Shown: positions 31,208-39,316 of the stretch, one piece after another
Layout: each line of letters starts with the position of its first letter
How positions within the stretch are numbered: position 1 is the stretch's first letter
NCBI GenBank assembly: GCA_002327685.1
Contig: DCXN01000001.1
Span: 12,170-67,049 of the forward strand
Direction: 5' to 3'
Length of the DNA: 54,880 nucleotides
Source of the DNA: Patescibacteria group bacterium UBA2135
GTDB taxonomy: Bacteria; Patescibacteriota; Minisyncoccia; Phycocordibacterales; UBA2135
Made by a program: the position numbers and the translations under genes
Notes under the pieces: model-generated
Told to the model about the DNA's origin: nothing
Seen by the model: the letters and a program-made list of their open reading frames with translations, nothing else
The model's database searches: none

Positions 31208-32758
31208 ATGTTTCCTGTAACAAAAAAACATATTATTCTTCTTGTAAGCATCGCTGTTATTATTGCTGTCGGATTTCTTGTGTCATTTCTACAAGATTCT
31301 TCTCTCGAAGCAGATTTTATAGTTGTAGAGCGTGGTGATTTAATTCAGGAAGTAAGCGTTACCGGAAAAGTGAAACCTTCACAGAGCGTTGATTTAGCGT
31401 TTGAGAAAATAGGAAAGATTAGCTGGATTAATGCTGAAATAGGAAAACATGTTGTCCGCGGAGAGGCACTTGCAGGGCTTGAAAGTAGTGATGTTGATGC
31501 AAAATTAGAGTCCGCAAAGGCCTTACAACGCAAAGAAGAGGCGCAACTCGGAGAATTGCTTGCGGGAACACGTCCCGAAGAGCTTCGCATTCAGGAAGTG
31601 AAGGTTCTCAACACTGAAAAAGAGCTCCAAGATGAGGAAGTAAGCACTATTGATGTTGTACGTGATGCGTACACAAAGTCAGATGATGCAATTCGCAATA
31701 AAACTGATCAATTTATCACAAATCCACAAGGGGCTGATCCTGTCGTCAATTTTCCAATTGGTGATGTGCAACTAAGAATAAATATTGAACTCGGTCGCGT
31801 GACCGCAGAGGAATTATTATTTTCATGGAACATATTACTCTCTACACTAACGTCAGAGAGTGATCCGCACTTATTTATTGAAGACAGCAAGGCGTATCTC
31901 TTGTCTATGAAATCATTTCTGGAAGATGTTGCATTGGCTGTGAATGCTTTAAAAGCAAGTAGTGATTTTTCACAAGCCACCATTGATAGTTATCGCTCTG
32001 ACATTGCTACCGCGCGGAGCAATATAAATACCGCAACTTCAAATCTCTCCGCCGCTGAAGAGAGTTTGCGTGACGCAGAATCTGCGCTTCTGCTTGCAGA
32101 AGAAGAACTTGTTTTGAAACATGCGGGAGCACGAGAAGAACAAGTCACCGCGCAACAGGCAAAAGTAGAGGAGGCGCGAGCAAGTGTGAATAATTATAAG
32201 GCGGAGATTGGAAAGACAATTTTGTTTTCACCTTTTAGCGGCGTGATTACTAAAAAGGAAGCCGAAGTTGGCGAAATCGTTGCCGCGAATTCAGCTATTA
32301 TTTCTCTTATATCAGCCGATCGGCTTTTAATAGAGACAAATATACCCGAAGCCGATATTGCAAAATTAAGTGTTAATGATGTCGCATTTGTTACACTTGA
32401 TGCGTATAGCGATGATGCGTTGTTCCAGGCGCAAGTGGTTTCTATTGAACCGGCAGAGACAATTATAGAAGGGGTTTCAACGTATAAGACAAAACTGCAA
32501 TTCACTGAACGTGACGAACGTATTCGTTCAGGCATGACAGCTAATATTGATATTTCAACAGACAAAAAAATGGACGTAATCGCTGTGCCACAGCGAGCAG
32601 TTATTACAAAAAATGGTGACAAGATAGTGCGAATTCTTGTTGATGGGATTGTTGAAGAAGTGCTTGTCGCTACGGGACTACGTGGTTCTGATGGTCGTGT
32701 TGAGATACTGAAGGGAATATCTGAAGGCGACAAAGTGATCATTTTTCTTGAAGAATAG
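31208..32758 (+). CDS. Membrane fusion protein / HlyD-type adaptor (MacA-like)
   Basis: 516 aa. N-terminal anchor (9-27), first half of the lipoyl domain (EVSVTGKVKPSQSVDLAF), a long helical hairpin (about 95-335) enlarged by an insert around residues 160-250, second lipoyl half (LFSPFSGVITKKEAEVGE) and beta-barrel/membrane-proximal domains (SGMTANIDIST, VPQRAVI). It is the first gene of an export operon with the ATPase 16 nt downstream and a MacB-like permease. In a cell without an outer membrane partner, the adaptor may reach through the wall (inference). Confidence 0.88.
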   Translation: MFPVTKKHIILLVSIAVIIAVGFLVSFLQDSSLEADFIVVERGDLIQEVSVTGKVKPSQSVDLAFEKIGKISWINAEIGKHVVRGEALAGLESSDVDAKLESAKALQRKEEAQLGELLAGTRPEELRIQEVKVLNTEKELQDEEVSTIDVVRDAYTKSDDAIRNKTDQFITNPQGADPVVNFPIGDVQLRINIELGRVTAEELLFSWNILLSTLTSESDPHLFIEDSKAYLLSMKSFLEDVALAVNALKASSDFSQATIDSYRSDIATARSNINTATSNLSAAEESLRDAESALLLAEEELVLKHAGAREEQVTAQQAKVEEARASVNNYKAEIGKTILFSPFSGVITKKEAEVGEIVAANSAIISLISADRLLIETNIPEADIAKLSVNDVAFVTLDAYSDDALFQAQVVSIEPAETIIEGVSTYKTKLQFTERDERIRSGMTANIDISTDKKMDVIAVPQRAVITKNGDKIVRILVDGIVEEVLVATGLRGSDGRVEILKGISEGDKVIIFLEE

Positions 32759-32774
32759 CTAAGATTAAATCAGA

Positions 32775-33485
32775 ATGAATCTCATAAAAGCACGCAATAT
32801 AGAGAAAATATATTCTGATGGAACCCATGCCTTGCACGGGGTTTCTTTTGATATTAAAGAAGGGGAATTTGCTGCCATCATGGGTCCTTCTGGCTCCGGA
32901 AAATCAACCTTGCTTCATATCATTGGTTTTTTAGACACGCAAAGTGCAGGTGAATATTATTTCAACGGTAAATCATTTTTAGATTATACTCCAGACGAAG
33001 TAGCGCATATCCGAAATCAGGAGATGGGATTCGTGTTTCAAATGTTTAATTTATTACCGCGAGCAACTGTTCTTGAGAATGTGACATTGCCACTTGTATA
33101 TTCTTCAGTGAAGGGACATCTACGGGAGACGCTTGCACGAAAAGCGATTGAATCAGTTGGTCTTTCGCATCGCGCAGAGTATGAAGCGTTTAAGCTCTCT
33201 GGCGGAGAACGTCAGCGTGTTGCCATTGCGCGCGCTTTGGTTAATAAGCCGCAAATTATCTTTGCTGACGAACCCACTGGAAATTTAGACACAAAATCTG
33301 GTAAGGCGGTAATGGAAATTATTGAACGATTAAACGAAGAAGATGGACACACTATTGTTCTTATTACGCACGAGACACACACTGCTGAACACGCGCAAAG
33401 GATTATCAAAATTTTAGATGGAAAAGTGGAAAGTGATGAGGTTGTAGGAAACAGATATCATGCGAGAGAACACTTTAAAAAATAA
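32775..33485 (+). CDS. ABC transporter ATP-binding protein (MacB/LolD type)
   Basis: 236 aa. Walker A GPSGSGKST, Q-loop VFQMFNLLPRATV, signature LSGGERQRVAIARAL, Walker B IIFADEPTGNLD and H-loop ITHETHTAEHA are all intact. It powers the permease encoded at 33930. The last 10 nt of the gene already belong to the left arm of an inverted repeat that encloses the next, unrelated gene. Confidence 0.93.
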   Translation: MNLIKARNIEKIYSDGTHALHGVSFDIKEGEFAAIMGPSGSGKSTLLHIIGFLDTQSAGEYYFNGKSFLDYTPDEVAHIRNQEMGFVFQMFNLLPRATVLENVTLPLVYSSVKGHLRETLARKAIESVGLSHRAEYEAFKLSGGERQRVAIARALVNKPQIIFADEPTGNLDTKSGKAVMEIIERLNEEDGHTIVLITHETHTAEHAQRIIKILDGKVESDEVVGNRYHAREHFKK

Positions 33486-33931
33486 AAAATCAAAAATAAA
33501 AATGCAAAATGACAAAGTAAAATTTAAAAATGAGTTCAAAAAACGGCTTTATATGTTTACTCTTAAGCTCATTGAATTTATAGACAAATTACCCAAAGAT
33601 AATGTTTCTAGAAGAATTGGAGATCAGTTGCTGCGAAGCGGGACAAGTATTATTGCGAACCATACAGAAGGACAAGCGGCCAGTAGTAAAAAAGATTTTA
33701 CAAACTTTTTCAATTATTCTCTAAAATCAGCAAATGAGAGTAAATTATGGATCGCGTTATTACGGGATAGTGGCAGAGTAACAGCTTCAGATACGTCATG
33801 GTTTTTGAAAGAGCTTGATGAAATTGCAAATATATTTGGCTCGAGCATCCTTACTTTGAGAGGTAAAAGATAATTTTTGAATTTTAATCTGTAATTTTGC
33901 TATTTAATATTTACTTTTTGATATTTTTTAT
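33476..33931. repeat. Inverted-repeat pair enclosing the four-helix-bundle gene
   Basis: Left arm 33476-33533 and right arm 33872-33931 are A/T-rich but aligned: the left reads TAAAAAATAAAAAATCAAAA, the complement of the right reads TAAAAAATATCAAAAAGTAA, and further blocks GCAAAAT, ACA and TAAAATT match in order. Estimated identity is about 75 percent over 58 bases. The left arm overlaps the ATPase stop, the right arm the permease start codon. Confidence 0.6.
33502..33873 (+). CDS. Four-helix-bundle protein (23S rRNA intervening-sequence protein family)
   Basis: 123 aa. The family signature is clear: SRRIGDQLLRSGTSIIANHT, then EGQAASSKKDFTNFFNYSLKSANESKLWIALLRD. Relatives are encoded inside intervening sequences of 23S rRNA in Leptospira and Coxiella and as free genes elsewhere; their biochemical role is unsettled. 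Here the gene splits an exporter operon between ATPase and permease and is flanked by inverted repeats. I take ATG at 33502; ATG at 33460 would overlap the ATPase by 26 nt. Confidence 0.88.
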   Translation: MQNDKVKFKNEFKKRLYMFTLKLIEFIDKLPKDNVSRRIGDQLLRSGTSIIANHTEGQAASSKKDFTNFFNYSLKSANESKLWIALLRDSGRVTASDTSWFLKELDEIANIFGSSILTLRGKR

Positions 33932-35174
33932 GACCATTATTGATAGTTTTAAAATGGCGATTGATAGCCTTGGAATCAACAGGACACGCTCTGCCCTTAC
34001 TATTTTGGGAATTGTTATTGGTATTACCGCGATTATGATGATGATGTCTATTGGAAAAGGCGCGGAAAACTTGATCTTAAATGAAATTGGCGGTTTGGGA
34101 GCGGAGACTATTATTATACGACCAGGAAAAGAGCCAACAGGCCCATCAGATTTAGGAAATACTCTTTTTTCTGATTCATTGAAAAAACGCGACTTAGAAT
34201 TTTTAAAACGAAAAGAAAATGTGCCGGAGCTGGTTGATGTTATGCCAGCGATTATTGTTCCGGGGAGTGTTTCGTTTGAGGGTGAGACATTTAGCCCTGA
34301 TATTTTCGGCGGGTCAGCGGAGTTTTTTTCACAGGCATTTGGTGTATTTCCGGAAGAAGGAGTGCTGTTTGATGAGAGTGATATAAAAGGACGCGCAAGT
34401 GTCGCGGTTATTGGTTCTAAGGTGCGTACAGAATTGTTCGGGAATGATAGCGCGACTGGAAAATATATACGGATTAAAGATAAGAAATTCCGTGTTGTAG
34501 GTGTGCTTGGAGAGCGTGGGCAAACATCATTTGTAAATTTTGACCGTGTTGTTATTGTCCCGTACACAACCGCGCAGACATACTTACTTGGAGTGGATTA
34601 TTTCCATGAAATCATCACAAAAGCGACAAGCCCTGATGTTGTTGACAGAACGGCGCGAGATATTGAAGCGACACTTCGTGAAGCGCACAACATTACCGAT
34701 CCGGAAAAAGATGATTTTTTTGTGGTGACGCAACAAGGGGTCGTTGAACAAATTCAAACTATCTTAGGGGCACTTACCGCGTTCCTTTCTTCTGTTGTTG
34801 CAATTGCGCTTGTCGTCGGTGGAATAGGTATCATGAACATTATGCTTGTCTCTGTTACTGAGCGAACGCGTGAAATAGGCCTACGAAAAGCTCTTGGTGC
34901 TACAGAAAAAGATATTCTCATGCAATTCTTGTTTGAAGCAATATTGTTGACTGCCGCAGGAGGATTAGTAGGAATTATACTGGGTGCACTTTTTTCATTT
35001 GGAGCCGCATTTGCACTTAAGCAATTTGGGGGTCTTGCGTGGCAATTTGTATTTCCGGTCTCGGCAATGCTCCTTGGTCTCGGTGTTTCCGCGCTTGTGG
35101 GGGTTGTCTTCGGACTCTACCCAGCACGCAAAGCTGCGCAAAAAAGTCCAATTGAAGCTCTGCGGTATGAGTAA
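33930..35174 (+). CDS. ABC transporter permease (MacB/FtsX type)
   Basis: 414 aa. One TM helix near residues 17-40 (ALTILGIVIGITAIMMMMSI), a MacB-like extracytoplasmic domain (to about 285), then three C-terminal TM helices with the FtsX signature (TERTREIGLRKALGAT) and ARKAAQKSPIEALRYE at the end. It works with the ATPase at 32775 and the adaptor at 31208 as a MacAB-like exporter of peptides, lipids or drugs. The start at 33930 lies at the end of the right repeat arm; no ribosome site is visible. Confidence 0.92.
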   Translation: MTIIDSFKMAIDSLGINRTRSALTILGIVIGITAIMMMMSIGKGAENLILNEIGGLGAETIIIRPGKEPTGPSDLGNTLFSDSLKKRDLEFLKRKENVPELVDVMPAIIVPGSVSFEGETFSPDIFGGSAEFFSQAFGVFPEEGVLFDESDIKGRASVAVIGSKVRTELFGNDSATGKYIRIKDKKFRVVGVLGERGQTSFVNFDRVVIVPYTTAQTYLLGVDYFHEIITKATSPDVVDRTARDIEATLREAHNITDPEKDDFFVVTQQGVVEQIQTILGALTAFLSSVVAIALVVGGIGIMNIMLVSVTERTREIGLRKALGATEKDILMQFLFEAILLTAAGGLVGIILGALFSFGAAFALKQFGGLAWQFVFPVSAMLLGLGVSALVGVVFGLYPARKAAQKSPIEALRYE

Positions 35175-35178
35175 ATCC

Positions 35179-35247
35179 CCACACCTTTCATGACGATATT
35201 GCCTATTATGGGCAACGCGCAAAGCGCATCGCCATGAATTGGTGTGG
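35179..35247. repeat. Nested imperfect palindrome after the exporter operon
   Basis: CCACACC...GGTGTGG at the base, TCATGACGAT against ATCGCCATGA above, TTGCC/GGGCAA and GCGC hairpins at the top. Confidence 0.6.
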
Positions 35248-35252
35248 AGATA

Positions 35253-35280
35253 AACCCCGCCGTGTAAAGGCGGGGTTTTT
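35253..35280. terminator. Bidirectional-looking terminator of exporter operon
   Basis: AACCCCGCC/GGCGGGGTT with loop GTGTAAA and TTT tail on the plus strand; the convergent hydrolase gene ends at 35282. Confidence 0.85.
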
Positions 35281-35281
35281 G

Positions 35282-35875
35282 TCACTTAGTATAATAGCTT
35301 AAATTACCAAGGACATCCTTTTGTGATGCGAAGAGTAGTAAAGACGGGTTGATGCCCGGATATTTTTTCCTCGCATGCTCCAAGTTTCTCTGTTGCGTTT
35401 TTGTGTCAAATAAGGGATAAGTGCAGTCTGTTACAACGGTTGAACGAATTCCATGTCTTAATGCTTCTGTGCTGACATGCGAGACACAATTATTTGCCCA
35501 AAAACCGCATAATAAGAGATGTGGTTCATGCCACCCTGTGATTTTTTGAAGTGTTTCTGCAAGGCAGTGTTCTTCATTTAGTGGTTCGTCTAGAGGGTTA
35601 TCTTTCCAACAAGCTTTTTCCCTTACAGAAGGCGCAAAGCTTTGTATCATCTCTGTTTTCCATTGGGACATTCCACCACGTACTTTTCTATTCATACATA
35701 AGGATAAACAAGGAACATCAAGTCTTTTTAATTTTTCACGGAATGAAACAATCTTTCTCATTGTCTCTTTGGCATCGTGCTTGACTAGCGATATGCCTCC
35801 TGGGTGACAAAAACCATTTTCAGCGTCAACGACAAGAAGCACATGTCTAGCTTTAGGAGATTTGGGACGCAGCAT
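35282..35875 (-). CDS. Isochorismatase-family cysteine hydrolase
   Basis: 197 aa. The catalytic triad of the family is recognisable: Asp17 in VVDAENGFCHPGG, Lys91 (or Lys87) in REKACWKDNP, and Cys130 in GFWANNCVSHVSTEAL, with the expected cis-peptide region just before. Members hydrolyse amides such as nicotinamide, ureidoacrylate or carbamoyl groups; the substrate is not predictable here. AAGGCGG before the ATG could serve as ribosome site. It is transcribed toward the exporter operon. Confidence 0.8.
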   Translation of the reverse strand: MLRPKSPKARHVLLVVDAENGFCHPGGISLVKHDAKETMRKIVSFREKLKRLDVPCLSLCMNRKVRGGMSQWKTEMIQSFAPSVREKACWKDNPLDEPLNEEHCLAETLQKITGWHEPHLLLCGFWANNCVSHVSTEALRHGIRSTVVTDCTYPLFDTKTQQRNLEHARKKYPGINPSLLLFASQKDVLGNLSYYTK

Positions 35876-35947
35876 TTTTCACACCGCCTTTCAATAAAAT
35901 CTTTCTAGAGCATATATTACTTGTTAAGATTTGTAAATATCAGATTT

Positions 35948-35975
35948 AAACTAGTGCGATTAATTGCACTAGTTT
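35948..35975 (-). terminator. Hairpin downstream of pgi
   Basis: AAACTAGTGC/GCACTAGTTT with an 8-nt loop, 33 nt after the pgi stop on the minus strand. The T tail is short (TTTAAATCT). Confidence 0.5.
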
Positions 35976-36008
35976 GTAAAATATTGATGGGAGTTATAGT
36001 GTACGTGA

Positions 36009-37325
36009 TTAGGAGTTTAAAATACGTTTTGTTTCTGTTTTGTAAAGTTCAACGTGTGGTTGGTCAAAGGTATTCACATTGAAGAGTTTTCCCAAATACA
36101 TCATTTCAATCATCTTAAATTGCAGAAATTGCCCGAGCGAATATTCTGAAATATCATCAAGAATTACTTCCATAAATGGAATTTCCTGTTTTTGGTATGC
36201 AATTTTTGTTCCCTCAAGAATTGCGTTTTTAATATCGGTAAATGTTTTTCCGCTAATTCCCGGAACAAGTTCTGTGAATGTTTCTGAATTAAGTGTGTAG
36301 CTGTTATCGTCATCGTTGGTGTTCCGCGCCCACATAAATGTAGTGAATTTGTCATTTGGTCCGCCGAGATAAAGTTGTCCGACTGAATGCAGGTCAGTTG
36401 AGCCAATTGAGATAGTTGGCGTAATGCCCGCGTGTACCCCATTGCCTCCTTCGTCTTTTTCTTTACCAATTGATTCTCCAATAAGTTGACGATACCATTT
36501 GCCGACCGATTCAAGTTCCGGTTCAAATATGAAATTATCGTTAGTTGTATATCCCTTCTTGTTGTTTAAAAAGAGGAGTATCGCGGAGATGAGAGCGGGA
36601 TTTTCCGGAATTTCTCTGCCAATACACTTGTCGCGCATATTAATTGCTCCTTGCCACAATTTTTCTATATCAATTCCGCATGTGGTAAGAGGAAAAAGTC
36701 CCATAGCAGAAAATACAGAAAATCTCCCACCTACTTTTTCCGGGATTGAAAGTACATCAATACCAAGTTCTTCTCCCAGTTTCCAAAGTTTTGAATTTTC
36801 ATCTGTAATGAGGACAAAACGATCTGTTGCATCGGAAAATTTTTGCTGTAAGGCATTAAATACAAACTCGGCATTTGCTGTAGTCTCGGTTGTGCCGCCA
36901 GATTTACTGACAATACTGACAAAAAAATCTTCTTTAGAATTAAGCTGGTTATTAACAAATTTTGTAAAGTGTTTCGCGAATAGATCATGTGTCGTGTCAA
37001 AAAATATCATTTTGGGAAAACGCTCTGGTTCTAAAATATTGAAATGCCCCAAAAGAGCATCATATATTGCTTTTGTTCCCAAGTTTGGACCTCCTATGCC
37101 GACGACAATAAAATACTTAACTTTTCCGACTGATTTTTTTTCCATCATTTCACGCACATTGTCAAGGAGCGCTTCGTCAGATGGAAGATTAATAGAGCTT
37201 TCGTGGTGTTCGTAACCACCATTTTCCACTACCTGTTTTAAGTATTCACTGTACGGAATGAGTGATTGTGCAGTGGTGTTAATATCTTTTTCCGATACAC
37301 GGGAATGTTGGTATAATAATTTCAT
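36009..37325 (-). CDS. pgi: Glucose-6-phosphate isomerase
   Basis: 438 aa, the shorter bacterial/archaeal-size PGI. VVGIGGPNLGTKAIYDAL, SIVSKSGGTTETTANAE (phosphate loop), GGRFSVFSAMGLFPLT and GGNGVHAGIT cover the sugar-phosphate site. It interconverts glucose-6-P and fructose-6-P. With GH15 and ROK genes at 46-49 kb it would feed starch- or trehalose-derived glucose to glycolysis. An extended -10 box lies 7 nt before the ATG, indicating a leaderless mRNA. Confidence 0.92.
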   Translation of the reverse strand: MKLLYQHSRVSEKDINTTAQSLIPYSEYLKQVVENGGYEHHESSINLPSDEALLDNVREMMEKKSVGKVKYFIVVGIGGPNLGTKAIYDALLGHFNILEPERFPKMIFFDTTHDLFAKHFTKFVNNQLNSKEDFFVSIVSKSGGTTETTANAEFVFNALQQKFSDATDRFVLITDENSKLWKLGEELGIDVLSIPEKVGGRFSVFSAMGLFPLTTCGIDIEKLWQGAINMRDKCIGREIPENPALISAILLFLNNKKGYTTNDNFIFEPELESVGKWYRQLIGESIGKEKDEGGNGVHAGITPTISIGSTDLHSVGQLYLGGPNDKFTTFMWARNTNDDDNSYTLNSETFTELVPGISGKTFTDIKNAILEGTKIAYQKQEIPFMEVILDDISEYSLGQFLQFKMIEMMYLGKLFNVNTFDQPHVELYKTETKRILNS

Positions 37326-37341
37326 AGGTTGTATTATATCA
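37326..37341 (-). promoter_or_regulatory. Extended -10 box of pgi, leaderless type
   Basis: On the minus strand TGATATAAT, then 7 nt, then ATG at 37325. No good -35 is visible, as expected for an extended -10 promoter. Confidence 0.6.
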
Positions 37342-37382
37342 TAGACAAATTAATTCATCTTTATTAAGTAAAAACATAATAT

Positions 37383-38429
37383 ATGAGTAGAAAATGGATT
37401 ATCTTTCTTGTTGCTACATTCCTGATTATTGTTGCTGGCGTTTTGTATGGCGTGGATCGTTTCAGTAAATTTGGCGGCGGCTCGCTTCAAGAGGGTTCTG
37501 CGGTGCCAGATATAGATCTTTTTGAGGCTGAAACAAATCCGTTTGAGTTTTATAAAAATCCTTTTGGCGCATCCGTGGGTTCTTCAGAGCTTACAGCGCA
37601 GGTAGGTTCTCTTTCTGCGATTACGTTTCCTGTTGCAGAATTAGAGAATTGTACGGATGAAAACGAATGTCGTAAGTATTGCAATGACATGAAGCACGTA
37701 CGCGAATGTGTCGCATTTGCTGAAAAACATAATCTCATGTCTCCTGCGGATATTGCGCATGCGCGAAAATTTGCCGATGTTGCCGGCGAAACACCTGGTG
37801 GTTGTAGAAGCAAAAATGAATGTGACGCATATTGCACAGATATTTCTAATATTAAGGAGTGTGTTGTGTTTGCAGAAAAACACGATGTTTTGTCGCCGCA
37901 GGAGTTAGCAGAAGCACGGCGTATAGCAGATTACATTGCGCAAGGAGGAGAGATGCCAGGCGGGTGTATCCGCAAAGAAGAATGTATGACATATTGCGAG
38001 GATGTGAAGCATCTAGAAGAATGTATTTTATTTGCTGAAAAATCAGGAATGATGCCACCGGATGAATTAGCTGAAGCGAAAAAAGTATTGCCGTTTATAC
38101 TTGCCGGCGAAACACCTGGCGGTTGTGTGCGGAGAGCGGAATGTGATGCATACTGCTCGGAACCTTCTCGCATGGAAGAATGTATAGCATTTGCTGAAAA
38201 GGCGGGTACTATGTCACCTAAAGATCTAGCGCTTGCGAAGAAGGTATTGCCGCTTATACTTGCCGGTGAAACGCCAGGTGGATGTGTCCGCAAAGAAGAA
38301 TGCTTGGCGTATTGCAGTAAACCATCACATTGGGCAGAGTGTCTTGATTTTGCCGAAAAAATAGGATTTATGGGAAAGGCAGAAATTGCACTCTTGCGTC
38401 AGGCATTAAAATTCAAACCAGATTTTTAG
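37383..38429 (+). CDS. Cys-rich five-repeat extracytoplasmic protein
   Basis: 348 aa. N-terminal anchor (5-23), a spacer, then five tandem units of about 53 residues starting at Cys90, 141, 195, 248 and 301. Every unit has four cysteines spaced C-x5-C-x3-C-x8-C, followed by FAEKxGxMSPxELAxA and, between units, an ILAGETPGG-type linker. All 20 cysteines are in register, implying two disulfides per unit. I have no named family; similar repeats seem common in Parcubacteria (recollection, unverified). The VKOR/CcdA genes at 27.8-29.8 kb would be its folding system (inference). Confidence 0.75.
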   Translation: MSRKWIIFLVATFLIIVAGVLYGVDRFSKFGGGSLQEGSAVPDIDLFEAETNPFEFYKNPFGASVGSSELTAQVGSLSAITFPVAELENCTDENECRKYCNDMKHVRECVAFAEKHNLMSPADIAHARKFADVAGETPGGCRSKNECDAYCTDISNIKECVVFAEKHDVLSPQELAEARRIADYIAQGGEMPGGCIRKEECMTYCEDVKHLEECILFAEKSGMMPPDELAEAKKVLPFILAGETPGGCVRRAECDAYCSEPSRMEECIAFAEKAGTMSPKDLALAKKVLPLILAGETPGGCVRKEECLAYCSKPSHWAECLDFAEKIGFMGKAEIALLRQALKFKPDF

Positions 38430-38437
38430 CTTCTAGC

Positions 38438-38450
38438 TATAATTAAAATA
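38438..38450 (+). promoter_or_regulatory. -10 box of the VIT-type gene, leaderless type
   Basis: TATAAT (38438-38443), 7 nt, ATG at 38451. It begins 9 nt after the preceding stop codon. Confidence 0.5.
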
Positions 38451-38984
38451 ATGACGCGGATTAACAAAAAAGAATATATTACCGAGTTTGTATACGGTGG
38501 AATTGATGGTGCTGTAACTACTTTCGCGGTTGTTTCTGGTGCTATCGGTGCTTCGCTTAGCCCAGCTGTTATTCTTATACTCGGGTTTGCGAATCTTTTT
38601 GCAGATGGTTTCTCAATGGGAGTTTCAAATTATCTTTCCTCAAAATCACAGAATGATATTGCGTCAACCCATTCTCACAAACACCCAGATACAAAGCCGC
38701 CTATTGCGACAGCGCTCGTAACGCTCAGTTCTTTTGTATTTGTAGGATTTATTCCACTGCTCTCATTTGTCATTGCCCCGTTCTCCACTACGATTGACGA
38801 AAACAAATTTCTTCTATCGGCCGTTCTTACTGGCTGCGCCTTTCTTGTAGTTGGAGCTATAAAAGGGGGTGTTGTAAAAAGGGGTAGAGCGCGTTCCGCA
38901 TTTTTAACTCTTGTAATGGGTGGCACAGCCGCCGCAATCGCTTTTTTCGTAGGCTTCTTTGTGCGACGAATGCTTGGTTTTTAA
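38451..38984 (+). CDS. VIT1/CCC1-family metal transporter
   Basis: 177 aa, about five TM helices. The first helix region YGGIDGAVTTFAVVSGAIGA and NLFADGFSMGVSNYLSSKSQ are diagnostic for VIT/CCC1 iron-manganese transporters (Gly/Asp/Met residues of the ion path). The cytoplasmic metal-binding domain between TM2 and TM3 is reduced to a short His-containing stretch (STHSHKHPDTK). It could export Fe2+ or Mn2+. A TATAAT box is 7 nt before the ATG, so it has its own leaderless transcript despite the close upstream gene. Confidence 0.85.
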   Translation: MTRINKKEYITEFVYGGIDGAVTTFAVVSGAIGASLSPAVILILGFANLFADGFSMGVSNYLSSKSQNDIASTHSHKHPDTKPPIATALVTLSSFVFVGFIPLLSFVIAPFSTTIDENKFLLSAVLTGCAFLVVGAIKGGVVKRGRARSAFLTLVMGGTAAAIAFFVGFFVRRMLGF

Positions 38985-39316
38985 TAAGCGAAGGTTTCAA
39001 GGTTGGGTCTTGAAACATTAATGTGAATGTTGTAAAACAAAGTGTTTTATTATTATTGTCAATACAAAAATGTCTATATTTTCGTGATATTTTTAACACA
39101 TCTGAGTTATCCACAGTTTTTTTATTTCATTTTACATTGATGAATTGATTAATAAGGGTACAATTAAAGGGTATTCATTTTACTTTCGGGTGAGATGGGT
39201 ACACGGAAGACATCACCCTCGGGTGGTGTTTTCCACTTTATGGGATGCCGTTATGTAGTGTATAATGGTGTATAATATATACATAACTTAATAGAATTAA
39301 ATAAATTTACATTTTC
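38985..39316. other. 332-base spacer: DnaA box, alternative hairpins, tandem -10 boxes
   Basis: No gene is seen. It contains a perfect DnaA box TTATCCACA (39107-39115). GGGTGA (39188-39193) can pair with TCACCC, which can instead pair with GGGTGGTG (39210-39229), giving two exclusive hairpins. Two TATAAT boxes (39261 and 39271) precede the rhodanese gene. A single DnaA box is not enough to call an origin. Confidence 0.5.

Noticed and set aside
33460..33501. Earlier ATG for the four-helix-bundle gene
   Set aside because: It would overlap the ATPase gene and add 14 Lys/Asn-rich residues encoded by the repeat arm; kept as an alternative only.
39186..39229. Possible riboswitch (mini-ykkC-like) in the rhodanese spacer
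   Set aside because: The two hairpins overlap and lack the conserved ACG loops; the likely promoter is downstream.
38985..39316. Chromosome origin
   Set aside because: One DnaA box only; dnaA, dnaN and an AT-rich unwinding cluster are not here.
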